Below, one piece after another: positions 43,974 through 54,121 of a DNA stretch of 64,000 nt (positions within the stretch are counted from its first letter, which is position 1; each line of letters opens with the position of its first letter). The notes below the pieces were generated by a model. It saw only the letters and a list, made by a program, of their open reading frames with translations. It was not told the DNA's origin and did not search any database. The position numbers and the translations under genes were made by a program. This stretch comes from Desulfofundulus salinus (GTDB taxonomy: Bacteria; Bacillota; Desulfotomaculia; Desulfotomaculales; Desulfovirgulaceae): contig NZ_RBWE01000001.1 of the NCBI RefSeq assembly GCF_003627965.1, positions 814,507 to 878,506 on the forward strand. Direction: 5' to 3'.

Positions 43974-44235
43974 GTTCAACCGAATATCCGGCGATGAGGG
44001 AAAGAGTAGCCGGGGGAGTTTTTACAGAGAGCCGGGAAGAGGTGGAAGCCCGGTAAAACGAACCCGTGTGAAGGGGGTTCCCGAGCGGCAGGAGGAAAGC
44101 CGCCGTGTCAAGTGGCGGTGAGTAAAGCCTGCACAAAATGAGGGGGCCGCTTTTGTGACGGCCAAACAGGGTGGAACCGCGGGAAGTACCTCCCGTCCCT
44201 GGCATAGTTTGCCCGGGCGGGAGGTTTAAGTTTTT
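43974..44235 (+). ncRNA. T-box riboswitch (glycine) upstream of glyQS
   Basis: The leader has the stem I motif GATGAGGGAAAGAGTAG, the AGAGAGCC...GGTGGAAGCC apical block, the T-box sequence AGGGTGGAACCGCGGG (44168-44183) and a terminator (CCTCCCG 44189-44195 with CGGGAGG 44218-44224, then a T-rich tail). Uncharged tRNA-Gly should stabilise the antiterminator and switch on glyQS. Specifier codon was not located with certainty; glycine is inferred from the genes. Confidence 0.95.
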
Positions 44236-44293
44236 ACAAGGTGTCTTCTAATTTTGTTTACTTATTTTCTCTAGTTCAGGGAGGAATGTATAC

Positions 44294-45163
44294 ATGAACT
44301 TTCAAGACCTGATCCTGGCTTTAAACCGTTTCTGGGCCGATCAAAACTGCATTATCCAGCAGCCCTACGATGTGGAAAAGGGCGCCGGTACCATGAACCC
44401 GGCTACTTTCTTGCGGGTTTTAGGGCCCGAACCCTGGCGGGTGGCCTATGTGGAGCCTTCCCGCCGGCCCACTGACGGCCGCTACGGGGAAAATCCCAAC
44501 CGGCTGCAGCATTACTACCAGTACCAGGTGATCCTGAAGCCCTCCCCCGATGATGTGGTGGAGGTATACCTGGACAGCCTGGCGGCCATAGGGATTAACC
44601 CCCGGGAGCACGATATCCGTTTTGTAGAAGACAACTGGGAATCCCCCACCCTGGGTGCCTGGGGCCTGGGTTGGGAGGTATGGCTGGACGGGATGGAGAT
44701 CACCCAGTTCACCTATTTCCAGCAGTGCGGGGGTCTGGACTGCCGCCCCGTTTCGGCGGAGATTACCTACGGTTTGGAACGGCTGGCCATGTTCATCCAG
44801 GGCAAGGATAATGTCTTTGACATCGAATGGGTCAACGGCCTGACTTACGGGGACGTACACCACCGGGGCGAGGTGGAACACTCCCATTACAATTTTGAAG
44901 AGGCCGATACCAGGATGCTTTTTCAGCTATTTGATATGTACGAAAGGGAGGCCCGGCGCATAGTAGAAAAGGGCCTGGTCCTGCCGGCCTACGATTATGT
45001 GCTCAAATGCTCCCATACCTTTAACCTCCTGGATGCCCGGGGCGCCATCAGCGTTACCGAACGCACTGCCTTCATTCACCGGGTACGCAGCCTGGCCCGG
45101 GCCTGTGCCGAGGCCTATGTGGCCCAGCGGGAAGAAATGGGTTACCCCCTTTTAAAGAAATAA
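44294..45163 (+). CDS. glyQ: Glycyl-tRNA synthetase alpha subunit
   Basis: The 289-aa subunit has the catalytic-core blocks [19 protein letters not shown] and [17 protein letters not shown] of the bacterial alpha2beta2 GlyRS. It acts with glyS, 39 bp downstream, under T-box control. Confidence 0.98.
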   Translation: MNFQDLILALNRFWADQNCIIQQPYDVEKGAGTMNPATFLRVLGPEPWRVAYVEPSRRPTDGRYGENPNRLQHYYQYQVILKPSPDDVVEVYLDSLAAIGINPREHDIRFVEDNWESPTLGAWGLGWEVWLDGMEITQFTYFQQCGGLDCRPVSAEITYGLERLAMFIQGKDNVFDIEWVNGLTYGDVHHRGEVEHSHYNFEEADTRMLFQLFDMYEREARRIVEKGLVLPAYDYVLKCSHTFNLLDARGAISVTERTAFIHRVRSLARACAEAYVAQREEMGYPLLKK

Positions 45164-45202
45164 CCGTTAAAAACAATAACTAATAATCGAGGGAGGACAA
45201 CC

Positions 45203-47308
45203 ATGCATACCCAGGATTTCTTACTGGAAATTGGTATGGAAGAAATACCGGCCCGGTTTTTAAACCCGGCCCTGGAACAATTAAAGGAACTGGCAGCGAA
45301 TCTGTTGCGGGAGAACCGGCTGTCCTTTGGTGAAATTAAGACCTATGGCACCCCCCGGCGCCTGGCCCTCTACGTCCACAACCTGGCCGGTGTGCAGGAA
45401 TCCCTGATCCAGGAGGTAAAAGGGCCGGCAGTTAAAGTGGCCTTCAATCCGGCCGGGGAGCCAACCCGGGCGGCCCTGGGTTTTGCCAAAAGCCAGGGGG
45501 TGGATGTTTCCCAGCTGGTGGTGAAAAACCTGGGCCCCGTGGAATATGTATTTGCAGTAAAGCGTCAGGAGGGCCGGCCCGCAACGGAAGTGCTGGCCGA
45601 GCTCTGCCCCTCTTTAATTGCCGGTTTGCATTTCCCTAAACCCATGCGCTGGGGGGCTCTGGAGGTGCGGTTTGCCCGTCCCATTCGCTGGCTGGTGGCC
45701 CTCTACGGTGATCAGGTGATTGATTTTTCCTATGCCGGGCTCCGATCCGGGCGGATTACCTGCGGGCACCGGTTTTTAAGCCAGGGTCCTCTGGAAATCC
45801 CCCATGCTGGCAAATATTTTGAGGTTATGGAGCGGGGCCGGGTAGTGGTGGATATCGACCGGCGCCGGCAGATGATCTGGAACCAGGTACAGGAGCTAGC
45901 AGCCCGGGTCGGCGGGCAGGTGGAGACCGACGAAGAACTGCTGACGGAAGTAACCAATCTGGTGGAATATCCGGTAGCCCTTTGCGGCAGCTTTGACGAA
46001 AGCTTTTTGCAGTTGCCCGGGGAGGTGCTGGTCACACCCATGCGGGAGCACCAGCGCTATTTCCCCGTGCGGGATTCCGAAGGCAAACTGCTGCCCCGTT
46101 TTATTGCCATCAGCAACGGCAATGAGGAGCACCTGGACACCGTCCGGGCCGGGAATGAAAAGGTGCTACGGGCCCGTCTGGCCGATGCCGCCTTTTTCTG
46201 GAAAGATGATCTGGCCACACCCCTGGCTGACCGGGTCGAGGCCTTAAAAAAGGTTGTCTGGCAGGAGAGTTTGGGTACGGTCTATGACAAAGTGGAACGC
46301 CTCATTGGCCTGTCCCGTTACCTGGCCCGTGCTTTTGCCGCGGACGAAAAAGAAACGGAGCAGGTGCTGCGGGCGGCTTACCTGGCCAAAGCCGACCTGG
46401 TGACCAGCATGGTTTACGAATTTCCCGAATTGCAGGGTGTTATGGGCCGGGAATACGCCCTGGCTTCCGGAGAGGACCCGGTGGTGGCCCGGGCCATTTA
46501 CGAGCACTACCTCCCCCGTTTCTCCGGCGATGAGCTGCCGGTTACTACCCCGGGACGGATATTGAGTCTGGCCGATAAGATGGACACCCTGGTGGGTTGT
46601 TTTGCTATCGGCATCGAGCCCACCGGTTCCCAGGATCCCTACGGTTTGCGCCGGCAGGCCCTGGGGGTATGCCATGTCTGCCTGGAGGAGGAACTAATAC
46701 TTTCCTTGCGCGGGTTGATTGAGCAGGCTTACGAACAGTACCGGGGGCGGGTGGAACTGAAGCTGAGAAGAGAACAGGTTATATCCCACCTGATGGACTT
46801 CTTTGCCCAGCGCTTGAAAGGAATTTTTGCCGACCGGGGATTATCCTACGACACGGTTGAGGCGGTGCTGGCGGCCGGTTTTGATGATCTCACCGGTGCC
46901 TGGCAGCGCGCCCAGGCTGTGGAGATCTTCCGGGACGAACCCCATTTTGAAGCAGTGCTCACGGCTTTTACCCGCGCCCATAACTTATCCCGCAAGCACG
47001 GTTCCACCACCGTGGACCCGGCTGCCCTCGTGCACCCGGCAGAAATAGTCCTGTACCAGAAATTAAAAGAGGTGCAGGAAGAGGTTGCCCGGAACCTGGC
47101 CGCCCGGGATTACCGGGGGGCGCTGGCGGCCATGGCTTCTTTGCGGCCGGGGGTAGATCAGTTTTTTGACGCCGTCATGGTGATGGTGGATGATGAAAGA
47201 ATCCGGAACAACCGTCTCAGTCTGCTCAAGGGAGTGGCCACCCTGGCCCTGGGGGTGGCCGATCTGAGCAAACTGGTTGCCGCACCGGGGGACAAATTGT
47301 ATACATGA
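45203..47308 (+). CDS. glyS: Glycyl-tRNA synthetase beta subunit
   Basis: The 701-aa protein matches GlyS across its length (LLEIGMEEIPARFL, TPRRLAL, FPKPMRW, MREHQRYFPV). The anticodon-binding region is in the C-terminal third. It has GGGAGGAC before the ATG. Length is normal. Confidence 0.98.
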   Translation: MHTQDFLLEIGMEEIPARFLNPALEQLKELAANLLRENRLSFGEIKTYGTPRRLALYVHNLAGVQESLIQEVKGPAVKVAFNPAGEPTRAALGFAKSQGVDVSQLVVKNLGPVEYVFAVKRQEGRPATEVLAELCPSLIAGLHFPKPMRWGALEVRFARPIRWLVALYGDQVIDFSYAGLRSGRITCGHRFLSQGPLEIPHAGKYFEVMERGRVVVDIDRRRQMIWNQVQELAARVGGQVETDEELLTEVTNLVEYPVALCGSFDESFLQLPGEVLVTPMREHQRYFPVRDSEGKLLPRFIAISNGNEEHLDTVRAGNEKVLRARLADAAFFWKDDLATPLADRVEALKKVVWQESLGTVYDKVERLIGLSRYLARAFAADEKETEQVLRAAYLAKADLVTSMVYEFPELQGVMGREYALASGEDPVVARAIYEHYLPRFSGDELPVTTPGRILSLADKMDTLVGCFAIGIEPTGSQDPYGLRRQALGVCHVCLEEELILSLRGLIEQAYEQYRGRVELKLRREQVISHLMDFFAQRLKGIFADRGLSYDTVEAVLAAGFDDLTGAWQRAQAVEIFRDEPHFEAVLTAFTRAHNLSRKHGSTTVDPAALVHPAEIVLYQKLKEVQEEVARNLAARDYRGALAAMASLRPGVDQFFDAVMVMVDDERIRNNRLSLLKGVATLALGVADLSKLVAAPGDKLYT

Positions 47309-47362
47309 ATTTTTGATTTCCGTGCAGAAGGGAAATGCTGAAGGAATATATAATATATATAA

Positions 47363-47390
47363 TTGCTGTAGTGAGGTTGATTAGTATAAC
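47363..47390 (+). promoter_or_regulatory. Possible promoter of the ccpN-like operon
   Basis: TTGCTG (47363-47368), 16 bp, TATAAC (47385-47390), in an AT-rich gap between glyS and the ccpN-like gene. The spacer is one base short of optimal. Confidence 0.45.
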
Positions 47391-47412
47391 ATAATTGCTC
47401 TTTTAAGGGGCG

Positions 47413-48057
47413 ATGAAATTGGAACTTTCCAAGCGACAGGAAGCCATTCTGGAGATTGTCAAAAAGGAAGGTCCCATTACCGGTGAGCAGATTGCCGAGC
47501 GCCTCTCCCTCACCCGGGCCACCTTGCGTCCCGATATGGCTATTTTGACCATGGCCGGGCTTCTAGAGGCCCGGCCCCGGGTGGGCTACTATTACAGCGG
47601 CAAGACCCCGAACAAGGTGATTGCCGAAAAGCTCCACCGCATCAAGGTGGGAGAAGTAAAGTCCGTGCCTGTGGTGGTATCGGAGCATTGTTCGGTGTAT
47701 GATGCGGTGGTCACCATGTTCATTGAGGACGTGGGGACGCTGATCGTGGTCCGGGAGGGAGGGATTTTGGAGGGGGTTATCTCGCGGAAGGATCTATTGA
47801 AGATCACCCTGGGGGGGCAGGATATCCATAAATTACCCGTGGGTGTGGTGATGACCCGCATGCCTAACGTCATTACCGTGGGCCCTGATGATTCGGTCTG
47901 GTTGGCAGCCAAGAAATTAATTACCCACGAAGTGGATGCCCTGCCCGTGGTACGCCCGGTTGAGGGGGGCGACAAAAATAAGGACCTGGAAGTCATCGGT
48001 CGCCTGAGCAAAACCAACATTACTCGCCTCTTTGTTGAGCTGGGAGAAGGAAACTAA
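47413..48057 (+). CDS. ccpN: CcpN/YqzB-type transcriptional repressor (HTH plus CBS pair)
   Basis: The 214-aa protein has an N-terminal winged helix ([19 protein letters not shown]) and two CBS domains (about 80-205), the layout of CcpN, which represses gluconeogenic genes in Bacillus in response to energy state. It forms an operon with the yqfL-like gene, as in Bacillus, and with ppdK. Confidence 0.9.
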   Translation: MKLELSKRQEAILEIVKKEGPITGEQIAERLSLTRATLRPDMAILTMAGLLEARPRVGYYYSGKTPNKVIAEKLHRIKVGEVKSVPVVVSEHCSVYDAVVTMFIEDVGTLIVVREGGILEGVISRKDLLKITLGGQDIHKLPVGVVMTRMPNVITVGPDDSVWLAAKKLITHEVDALPVVRPVEGGDKNKDLEVIGRLSKTNITRLFVELGEGN

Positions 48058-48070
48058 GGGGGAGGTAACC

Positions 48071-48904
48071 ATTACCACGACCAGTAATACACACCCGGTG
48101 ATTTACATCATCTCCGATTCCATTGGTGAAACGGGGGAGCTGGTGGCCCGGGCGGCGGCCAGCCAGTTCAACTCCGGTGTGGGGGATATCCACCGGGTAC
48201 CCTTTGTGCATGATGTGGAAGAGATTGTCGAGATTGTACAGGAAGCAAGTACCAGGCCCAGTGTCATTGCCTATACCCTGGTTGTTCCGGAGTTACGGGA
48301 AGCTTTGGAAAGGGAATCGTGCAAGTACAATATACCTACCGTGGACATCCTGACTCCCATGCTGGATGCCTTGACCCGGGTAGGGGGGCAAAGACCGAAA
48401 TTGGAGCCCGGCCTGGTCCGCCGTATCGACGAGGATTATTTCCGCAAGGTGGAAGCAGTGGAGTTTGCCGTGAAGTACGATGACGGCAAAGACCCCCGGG
48501 GAATTTTGCGGGCGGACGTGGTGGTGATCGGCGTCAGCCGGACTTCCAAAACACCCCTTTGCATGTACCTGGCCCACAAGGCCATCAAGGCAGCCAATGT
48601 TCCCCTGGTGCCCGAGGTGGCGCCACCGGAAGAAATTTTCAAATTGCCGCCCCACCGGGTAATCGGTTTAACCATACAACCCCAGCAGCTGAATGAAATC
48701 CGGCGGGAACGCTTGAAGGCCCTGGGGCTGGCTTCCAAGGCCAATTACGCCAGCATGGAACGCATACTGCAGGAGCTGGAGTACGCGGAAGAAATCATGC
48801 GCCGGGTAAAATGTTCGGTCATTGACGTTACCAACAAGGCGGTAGAGGAAACGGCCAGCCGCGTGCTGGAAATTTATTATAGGGGGGAAAGGCATGTCAA
48901 GTAA
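48071..48904 (+). CDS. Pyruvate, phosphate dikinase regulatory protein (DUF299, YqfL), possible ATT start
   Basis: The 277-aa protein has [15 protein letters not shown] at the N-terminus and the P-loop GVSRTSKTP of the DUF299 family, bifunctional kinase/phosphorylases that switch PPDK off and on. Its likely target ppdK overlaps its last 11 bp. No ATG/GTG/TTG follows the perfect GGGGGAGG at 48058-48065; ATT 48071 is 5 bp beyond it and begins at the family N-terminus. TTG 48032 would overlap ccpN by 26 bp and lacks a site. Confidence 0.9.
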   Translation: MTTTSNTHPVIYIISDSIGETGELVARAAASQFNSGVGDIHRVPFVHDVEEIVEIVQEASTRPSVIAYTLVVPELREALERESCKYNIPTVDILTPMLDALTRVGGQRPKLEPGLVRRIDEDYFRKVEAVEFAVKYDDGKDPRGILRADVVVIGVSRTSKTPLCMYLAHKAIKAANVPLVPEVAPPEEIFKLPPHRVIGLTIQPQQLNEIRRERLKALGLASKANYASMERILQELEYAEEIMRRVKCSVIDVTNKAVEETASRVLEIYYRGERHVK

Positions 48905-51536
48905 AAAGTATGTCTACCTGTTTGAAGAGGGCCGCGCAGACATGAAGAATCTGCTTGGCGGCAAAGGGGCAAATCTGGCAGAGATGACCAACATCGGCCT
49001 GCCTGTCCCGCCCGGCATGATTATTACCACGGAGGCCTGCAAGGAGTTTTACGTTAATGACCGGCGGTTCCCTCCCGGAATGGAGGAACAGGTGCGGGAA
49101 AAGATACGTGTCCTGGAGGAAAAAACGGGCAAGCGGTTTGGCGACCCCGCCAATCCCTTGCTGGTGAGTGTACGCTCCGGTGCTCCCGTTTCCATGCCCG
49201 GGATGATGGATACAGTGCTCAACCTGGGGTTAAACGATGAAACGGTGGGAGGCCTGGGCCGGGCCGCCGACCAGCGGTTTGCCTTTGACTGCTACCGCCG
49301 TTTCTTGAATATGTTTGGCGATGTGGTCCTGGGCATTGAACATGCCAAATTCGAACGGATCCTGGAAAGGTATAAAGAACGCCGGGGGGTGACCCTGGAC
49401 CAGGAATTGCCGGCCGAGGATCTGGAACAGGTGGTCGCGGAGTACAAGGCCTTAATCGAACGGGAGACCGGGAGGTCTTTCCCCCAGGACCCCATGGAGC
49501 AGCTTTTCATGGCCATCTATGCCGTATTTAACTCATGGAACAACGACCGGGCTATTGTTTATCGCAAGATCAACAAAATTCCCGATGACCTGGGTACCGC
49601 CGTTAACGTCCAGGTGATGGTCTTTGGCAACCTGGGGAATGATTGCGGTACCGGGGTGGCCTTCACCCGGGACCCGGCCACCGGAGCCCGGGAGCTTTAC
49701 GGGGAATACTTGATTAATGCCCAGGGCGAAGATGTGGTGGCGGGCATCCGGACACCGCGGACCATTTCCGACTTAAAAGAGGAAATGCCCGATGTATACC
49801 AGCAGTTTGCCTCAATTTGCGAGCGCCTGGAAAAACATTACCGGAACATGCAGGACATTGAATTTACCATTGAACGGGGCAAACTTTACATTTTGCAGAC
49901 CCGTACCGGTAAGCGCACTGCCCAGGCGGCCGTAAAAATTGCCGTGGATATGGTCCATGAGGGATTGATCAGCAAAGAAGAGGCCATCATGCGGGTGGAG
50001 CCCGCCCAGCTGGATCAACTGCTGCACCGCCGTATCGATCCCCGGGCCAGCGTAAAGGTTATTGCCAAAGGTCTACCTGCCTCCCCTGGTGCCGCCAGCG
50101 GCAAGGTTATTTTTGACGCCGACGAGGCTGAACTTCTGGGCAATCAGGGTGAAAAAATCATCCTGGTCCGTACGGAAACCACTCCCGACGACATCCACGG
50201 CATCGTTGCCGCCCAGGGGGTGCTCACCTCCCGGGGTGGAATGACCAGCCATGCGGCAGTGGTGGCCCGCGGGATGGGCAAGCCCTGCGTTTGCGGCTGT
50301 GAGGCCATCCGCATTGATTACGAGGCCGGCGAATTTCGCGTCAATGACCTGGTGGTCAAAAAGGGAGATGTCATTTCCATTGAGGGGTCCACAGGCCAGG
50401 TCATGCTGGGGGAGGTGCCGCTGATCGATCCCGAGCTTTCCCCCGAGTTCCTTGAGCTGTTGCAGTGGGCCGATGAGATCCGCACCCTGGGCGTAAGGGC
50501 CAATGCCGACACTCCGGAAGATGCGGCTAAAGCCCGGGCCTTTGGGGCCGAAGGTATCGGCCTGACCCGCACGGAACACATGTTCATGGCCCCGGACCGT
50601 CTGCCCATAGTGCAGGAGATGATCCTGGCCACCACCACCCAGGAGCGTCAGGCTGCCCTGGATAAGCTTTTGCCCATGCAGCAGGGGGACTTCTATGGTA
50701 TCTTGAAGGCCATGGAGGGTTTGCCGGTTACCATCCGCCTGCTGGATCCTCCCTTGCACGAATTTTTGCCCAACGCGGAAGAACTGGCCGTAGAAATTAC
50801 CCGCCTGCGCCTCACCGGTGGCGATGAAGAAGAACTGCGGAAGAAAGAGGAGTTGCTGAAAAAGGTAAGGGTGCTGGCGGAATTCAACCCCATGCTGGGT
50901 CACCGGGGTTGCCGTCTGGGCATAACCTTCCCGGAAGTTTATGCCATGCAGGCCAGGGCCATTTTTCAGGCTACGGTCCAGCTGGTAAAAGAGGGTGTAA
51001 AGGTGTTCCCGGAAGTGGAAATTCCCCTGGTGGGTGAGGTCAGGGAGCTGGCTTTGCTGCGCCAGCTGGTTGACGAAGTGGCTGAACAGGTAATGAAGGA
51101 AACGGGTGTAGAATTTGAGTATAGCGTGGGGACGATGATAGAAATACCCCGCGCGGCCCTGCTGGCCGATGAAATTGCCCGGGAAGCCGATTTCTTCTCC
51201 TTTGGCACCAATGACCTGACCCAAACCACCTTTGGTTTTTCCCGGGATGATGCCGAGGGCAAATTCCTGCACGAGTATGTGGAGAAGAAGATCCTGCCGG
51301 AAAACCCCTTCATCGTTCTCGACCAGGCCGGCGTGGGCAAATTGATGAAAATGTGCGTGGCTTTGGGCCGCCAGACCAAACCCGATCTGGTCATCGGTAT
51401 TTGCGGCGAGCACGGCGGCGAGCCCAGTTCCATTGAGTTTTGCCACCGTATCGGGTTGAACTATGTCAGCTGTTCCCCCTTCCGGGTTCCCATTGCCCGC
51501 CTGGCCGCAGCCCAGGCCAGGGTAAAGAACGGTTAA
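48894..51536 (+). CDS. ppdK: Pyruvate, phosphate dikinase
   Basis: The 880-aa enzyme has the nucleotide-binding [10 protein letters not shown], the phospho-histidine site [15 protein letters not shown] (His453) preceded by the Thr that DUF299 proteins phosphorylate, and the C-terminal PEP/pyruvate barrel. It interconverts pyruvate and PEP using PPi or ATP, used in gluconeogenesis or glycolysis in anaerobes. Translational coupling to its regulator. A hairpin terminator lies at 51643-51670. Confidence 0.97.
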   Translation: MSSKKYVYLFEEGRADMKNLLGGKGANLAEMTNIGLPVPPGMIITTEACKEFYVNDRRFPPGMEEQVREKIRVLEEKTGKRFGDPANPLLVSVRSGAPVSMPGMMDTVLNLGLNDETVGGLGRAADQRFAFDCYRRFLNMFGDVVLGIEHAKFERILERYKERRGVTLDQELPAEDLEQVVAEYKALIERETGRSFPQDPMEQLFMAIYAVFNSWNNDRAIVYRKINKIPDDLGTAVNVQVMVFGNLGNDCGTGVAFTRDPATGARELYGEYLINAQGEDVVAGIRTPRTISDLKEEMPDVYQQFASICERLEKHYRNMQDIEFTIERGKLYILQTRTGKRTAQAAVKIAVDMVHEGLISKEEAIMRVEPAQLDQLLHRRIDPRASVKVIAKGLPASPGAASGKVIFDADEAELLGNQGEKIILVRTETTPDDIHGIVAAQGVLTSRGGMTSHAAVVARGMGKPCVCGCEAIRIDYEAGEFRVNDLVVKKGDVISIEGSTGQVMLGEVPLIDPELSPEFLELLQWADEIRTLGVRANADTPEDAAKARAFGAEGIGLTRTEHMFMAPDRLPIVQEMILATTTQERQAALDKLLPMQQGDFYGILKAMEGLPVTIRLLDPPLHEFLPNAEELAVEITRLRLTGGDEEELRKKEELLKKVRVLAEFNPMLGHRGCRLGITFPEVYAMQARAIFQATVQLVKEGVKVFPEVEIPLVGEVRELALLRQLVDEVAEQVMKETGVEFEYSVGTMIEIPRAALLADEIAREADFFSFGTNDLTQTTFGFSRDDAEGKFLHEYVEKKILPENPFIVLDQAGVGKLMKMCVALGRQTKPDLVIGICGEHGGEPSSIEFCHRIGLNYVSCSPFRVPIARLAAAQARVKNG

Positions 51537-51564
51537 AAGTGACGCTTGAAAACTGTGATGAGGA

Positions 51565-51618
51565 GGGCGGTCGGTGTTTCGGAAGGAGCGTCTTCCGTGA
51601 TGAGTTAACCGGCCGCCC
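51565..51618 (+). other. Two-level stem-loop downstream of ppdK
   Basis: GGGCGGTCGGT (51565-51575) pairs with ACCGGCCGCCC (51608-51618) with one mismatch-like bulge, enclosing a second hairpin CGGAAG-GAGCGT-CTTCCG (51580-51597). A terminator follows 25 bp later. This could be a ppdK mRNA end or the leader of the PAS/HD-GYP gene. Confidence 0.6.
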
Positions 51619-51642
51619 AGGGTCATTTCTGACGATACTGCG

Positions 51643-51670
51643 CCCTCCCTTTGGGAGGGTTAATAATTTT
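51643..51670 (+). terminator. Rho-independent terminator
   Basis: CCCTCCC (51643-51649), TTT, GGGAGGG (51653-51659), followed by a T-rich stretch TTAATAATTTT. Confidence 0.8.
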
Positions 51671-51748
51671 AGGGATTTGGTTACAGGAAAAAGGCGACAA
51701 AAAGAGAAAGATTATAGCAGTTATCGTTTAAGGGAAAGGGGACCTGAT

Positions 51749-52745
51749 ATGGATGGTGAAACTGCATCGCTAGACCAGCTAGTTTTGGAAGCTTTGCCCT
51801 GTCCGGTGCTGGTTATTGACGCCGGGGGGATCCTGATTTATCTCAACAGCGCTTCCGAAAGGGAGCTGGGGGTTAAGAAAGAAGAGATTATTTCCCGTTC
51901 CTTGATTGAAAGCCTTTATCAGGGAAAAAAATTTGACCACAGAGGCAGATATTCCAGCGCTTTAATTGAAACGCTGGAAACGGGCCGCGAGTTTTCTTTG
52001 CGTCCGGAAGAAATAAAAACCGCGTTGCATGTTCTGCCGAAAGTTTTCCTGGTTGATACTTCTATCCTGCGTAACCAGGATGGAGGGGTGGTGGGGGCCT
52101 GTGCCATCTACCACAATTTCCTCCGGGACCGGAGGCTGTTAAAGGAAACGGTAATGAATCGCCTGACCACAGTCTCCGAGCAGTTTGAAACCATCTATGC
52201 CTTCGCCGAGGCCATTGGTGCCCGGGATCAATACACCATGGGTCACAGTGAAAAGGTGGCGGAATATGCCCGTCTCATTGCGGAGGCCCTTGGGCTGAGC
52301 GAAAAAGAGGTTGATCTGGCTTATATATGCGGTGTCGTGCATGACGTGGGTAAAATCGGCGTACCGGATTCTCAACAAGCCAGGGGCCCTAACAATGGAT
52401 GAATTTAAGCAGATTACCTCCCATCCGGAAAAGGGAGCCACTATTTTGTCCCATATCAGCTGGTTGGAGGATGTGGTTCCGGTAGTGCTGGCCCATCATG
52501 AACGTTATGATGGCCGGGGTTACCCGCGGGGGTTGCGGGGTGAAGAAATTCCCCTGCTCAGCCGCATTCTGGCCGTGGCCGATGCCTTTGATGCCATGAC
52601 CTCGGATCGCAGCTATCGCAAGGCATTGCCGGTGCCGGTGGCCATCAACGAATTGAAACGCCATGCCGGGGGCCAATTTGACCCCCGGGTAGTCGAGGCT
52701 TTTATGCGTATTTTGGGCGAATATAAGGGCGAGGAAGAGGAGTGA
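51749..52745 (+). pseudogene. Frameshifted PAS/HD-GYP domain protein
   Basis: The 5' part (from ATG 51749) has a PAS domain (LDQLVLEALPCPVLVIDAGG) and the first half of an HD-GYP domain (GHSEKV...VVHDVGKIGVPD). Right after GVPD the frame is lost, and the remainder (ILNKPGALTMDEF, HHERYDGRGYP) continues in another frame to 52745. Relative to the family consensus about 5 nt are missing near 52368. HD-GYP domains degrade c-di-GMP. Either a real inactivating deletion or a sequence error; the halves are otherwise well preserved, so the loss would be recent. Confidence 0.8.
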
Positions 52746-52749
52746 GGGA

Positions 52750-53340
52750 ATGGGTAAAACCATGCGGCTTTTCTGGGCCATAAACCTTCCCGACTCAATT
52801 AAAGAGCAGCTCTGGGAGATCCAAAGGCAGTTGCAAGGGACCGGGGCGGATGCCAGGTGGGTGGAAAAGGAAAACTTGCATTTAACCGTCCACTTTCTGG
52901 GTGAGGTGGAGGTTTCCCTGATCAATGCCCTGATTTCCGCGGCTCAAAAGGTCTTGCTTACCCAAAAGACTTTTTCCGTGCAGTTGGGTGGTTTGGGCGT
53001 GTTCCCGGATCCCCGGCGTCCCCGGGTTCTCTGGGTCGGTGTCACCGGCGGGGGGAACGAGTTGCGGGAAATCCACCGGCTGGTGGGCGAGGCCATGGTG
53101 CCTTTCGGGATTCCTTTACCAGGTCGACCCTTTTCTCCTCACTTAACGCTGGCCAGGTTGCGTTCTCCCCGGGGGGTACAGGAACTGATGCTACGGGTGC
53201 GTGAACTTGGCGGTGCCTGCACTCAGCTTGGAACGGTACAAGTGTCTTCGGTGGATTTGATGCAGAGCGAGCTTACCCGCGGCGGACCGATATATGCCTT
53301 AATGGCTCAAATTCGTCTGAAAAGCTCGTTAAAGGTCTAA
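52750..53340 (+). CDS. thpR: RNA 2',3'-cyclic phosphodiesterase ThpR
   Basis: The 196-aa protein has the two HxTx motifs of the 2H phosphoesterase superfamily (HLTV in LHLTVHFLGEV, HLTL in PHLTLARL). It opens 2',3'-cyclic phosphates. It begins 4 bp after the HD-GYP stop with GAGGAGTGAGG upstream. Confidence 0.93.
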   Translation: MGKTMRLFWAINLPDSIKEQLWEIQRQLQGTGADARWVEKENLHLTVHFLGEVEVSLINALISAAQKVLLTQKTFSVQLGGLGVFPDPRRPRVLWVGVTGGGNELREIHRLVGEAMVPFGIPLPGRPFSPHLTLARLRSPRGVQELMLRVRELGGACTQLGTVQVSSVDLMQSELTRGGPIYALMAQIRLKSSLKV

Positions 53341-53436
53341 ATTCGTTTTGCAAGGCATAATTTTTTAAAAATCTCAAGGAAGGAAATTTGTTTTTTAAGG
53401 TGTAAATAACTTAGTTTAAGTCCTTGAAGAGAGGGT

Positions 53437-54060
53437 ATGAATATGCTGGTTCTGGCTATTAACGGTAGTCCTCGTCGGGCGGGCAGTACCGCCCAGATGT
53501 TGCTGGCCACCAGGGAAGTAGTGGAAACGGCAGGCGCAAGGTTTGTCTTTTGTCAGGTGTCCGAGGTTCTGGCGGAATTAAAGGTCCCCTATTGTACCGT
53601 CTGCTCCGATCCCTGTTCAGGGAAGTGCTTTGCCGGAACCCGTTTGGAGGACATGTTTAATTTAATGCGCCAGGCCGATGGCATCATTATGGGCAGTCCC
53701 GTATATTTCAGTACCGTATCATCCCACCTGAAGTCTTTTTGGGACCGCACCCGTCTTTTGCGCCGGGAGAAAGCTCTCTTGAATGTTGTCGGCGGGGCAT
53801 TAACCGTAGGCGGTGCCCGTTTTGGCGGGCAGGAAACCGCCTTGCGGGCCATGCACGACATGATGCTTTGCCAGGGAATGACCGTGGTGGGGGACGGCTA
53901 CCTGGAAGATGATGCGGGGCATCAAGGGGCCTGTGCCCAGGATCCCGCTAGCGAGGACACCCTGGGATTGCAGCGGGCCCGGATACTGGCCCGGCGGGTA
54001 GTGGAAGTAGCCCTGGCTACCCGGGGGCTACGTGACAGGTCCCGGGTGACGGGCAGGTAA
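53437..54060 (+). CDS. Flavodoxin-fold NAD(P)H-dependent FMN reductase-like protein
   Basis: The 207-aa protein has the FMN-binding INGSPRRAGSTAQM and MGSPVYFSTVSSHLK motifs of the iron-sulfur flavoprotein group. A Cys cluster at CTVCSDPCSGKC may hold an iron-sulfur centre, which would make it an electron carrier. The substrate is unknown. A terminator follows. Confidence 0.85.
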   Translation: MNMLVLAINGSPRRAGSTAQMLLATREVVETAGARFVFCQVSEVLAELKVPYCTVCSDPCSGKCFAGTRLEDMFNLMRQADGIIMGSPVYFSTVSSHLKSFWDRTRLLRREKALLNVVGGALTVGGARFGGQETALRAMHDMMLCQGMTVVGDGYLEDDAGHQGACAQDPASEDTLGLQRARILARRVVEVALATRGLRDRSRVTGR

Positions 54061-54070
54061 AAACTTCATG

Positions 54071-54105
54071 CCCCCGGTTTATGCCCCGTGGCTCCGGGGG
54101 TTTTT
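54071..54105 (+). terminator. Rho-independent terminator
   Basis: CCCCCGG (54071-54077) and CCGGGGG (54094-54100) then TTTTT, 11 bp after the flavoprotein stop. Confidence 0.85.
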
Positions 54106-54121
54106 CATCGGGGGGATAAAG

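Noticed and set aside
50073..51626. A 517-codon reading frame antisense to ppdK
   Set aside because: Same GC-rich codon-bias artefact; ppdK is certain on the other strand.
54068..54121. Upstream extension of the dGTPase-like protein
   Set aside because: It would translate through a rho-independent terminator; GTG 54122 has its own ribosome binding site.
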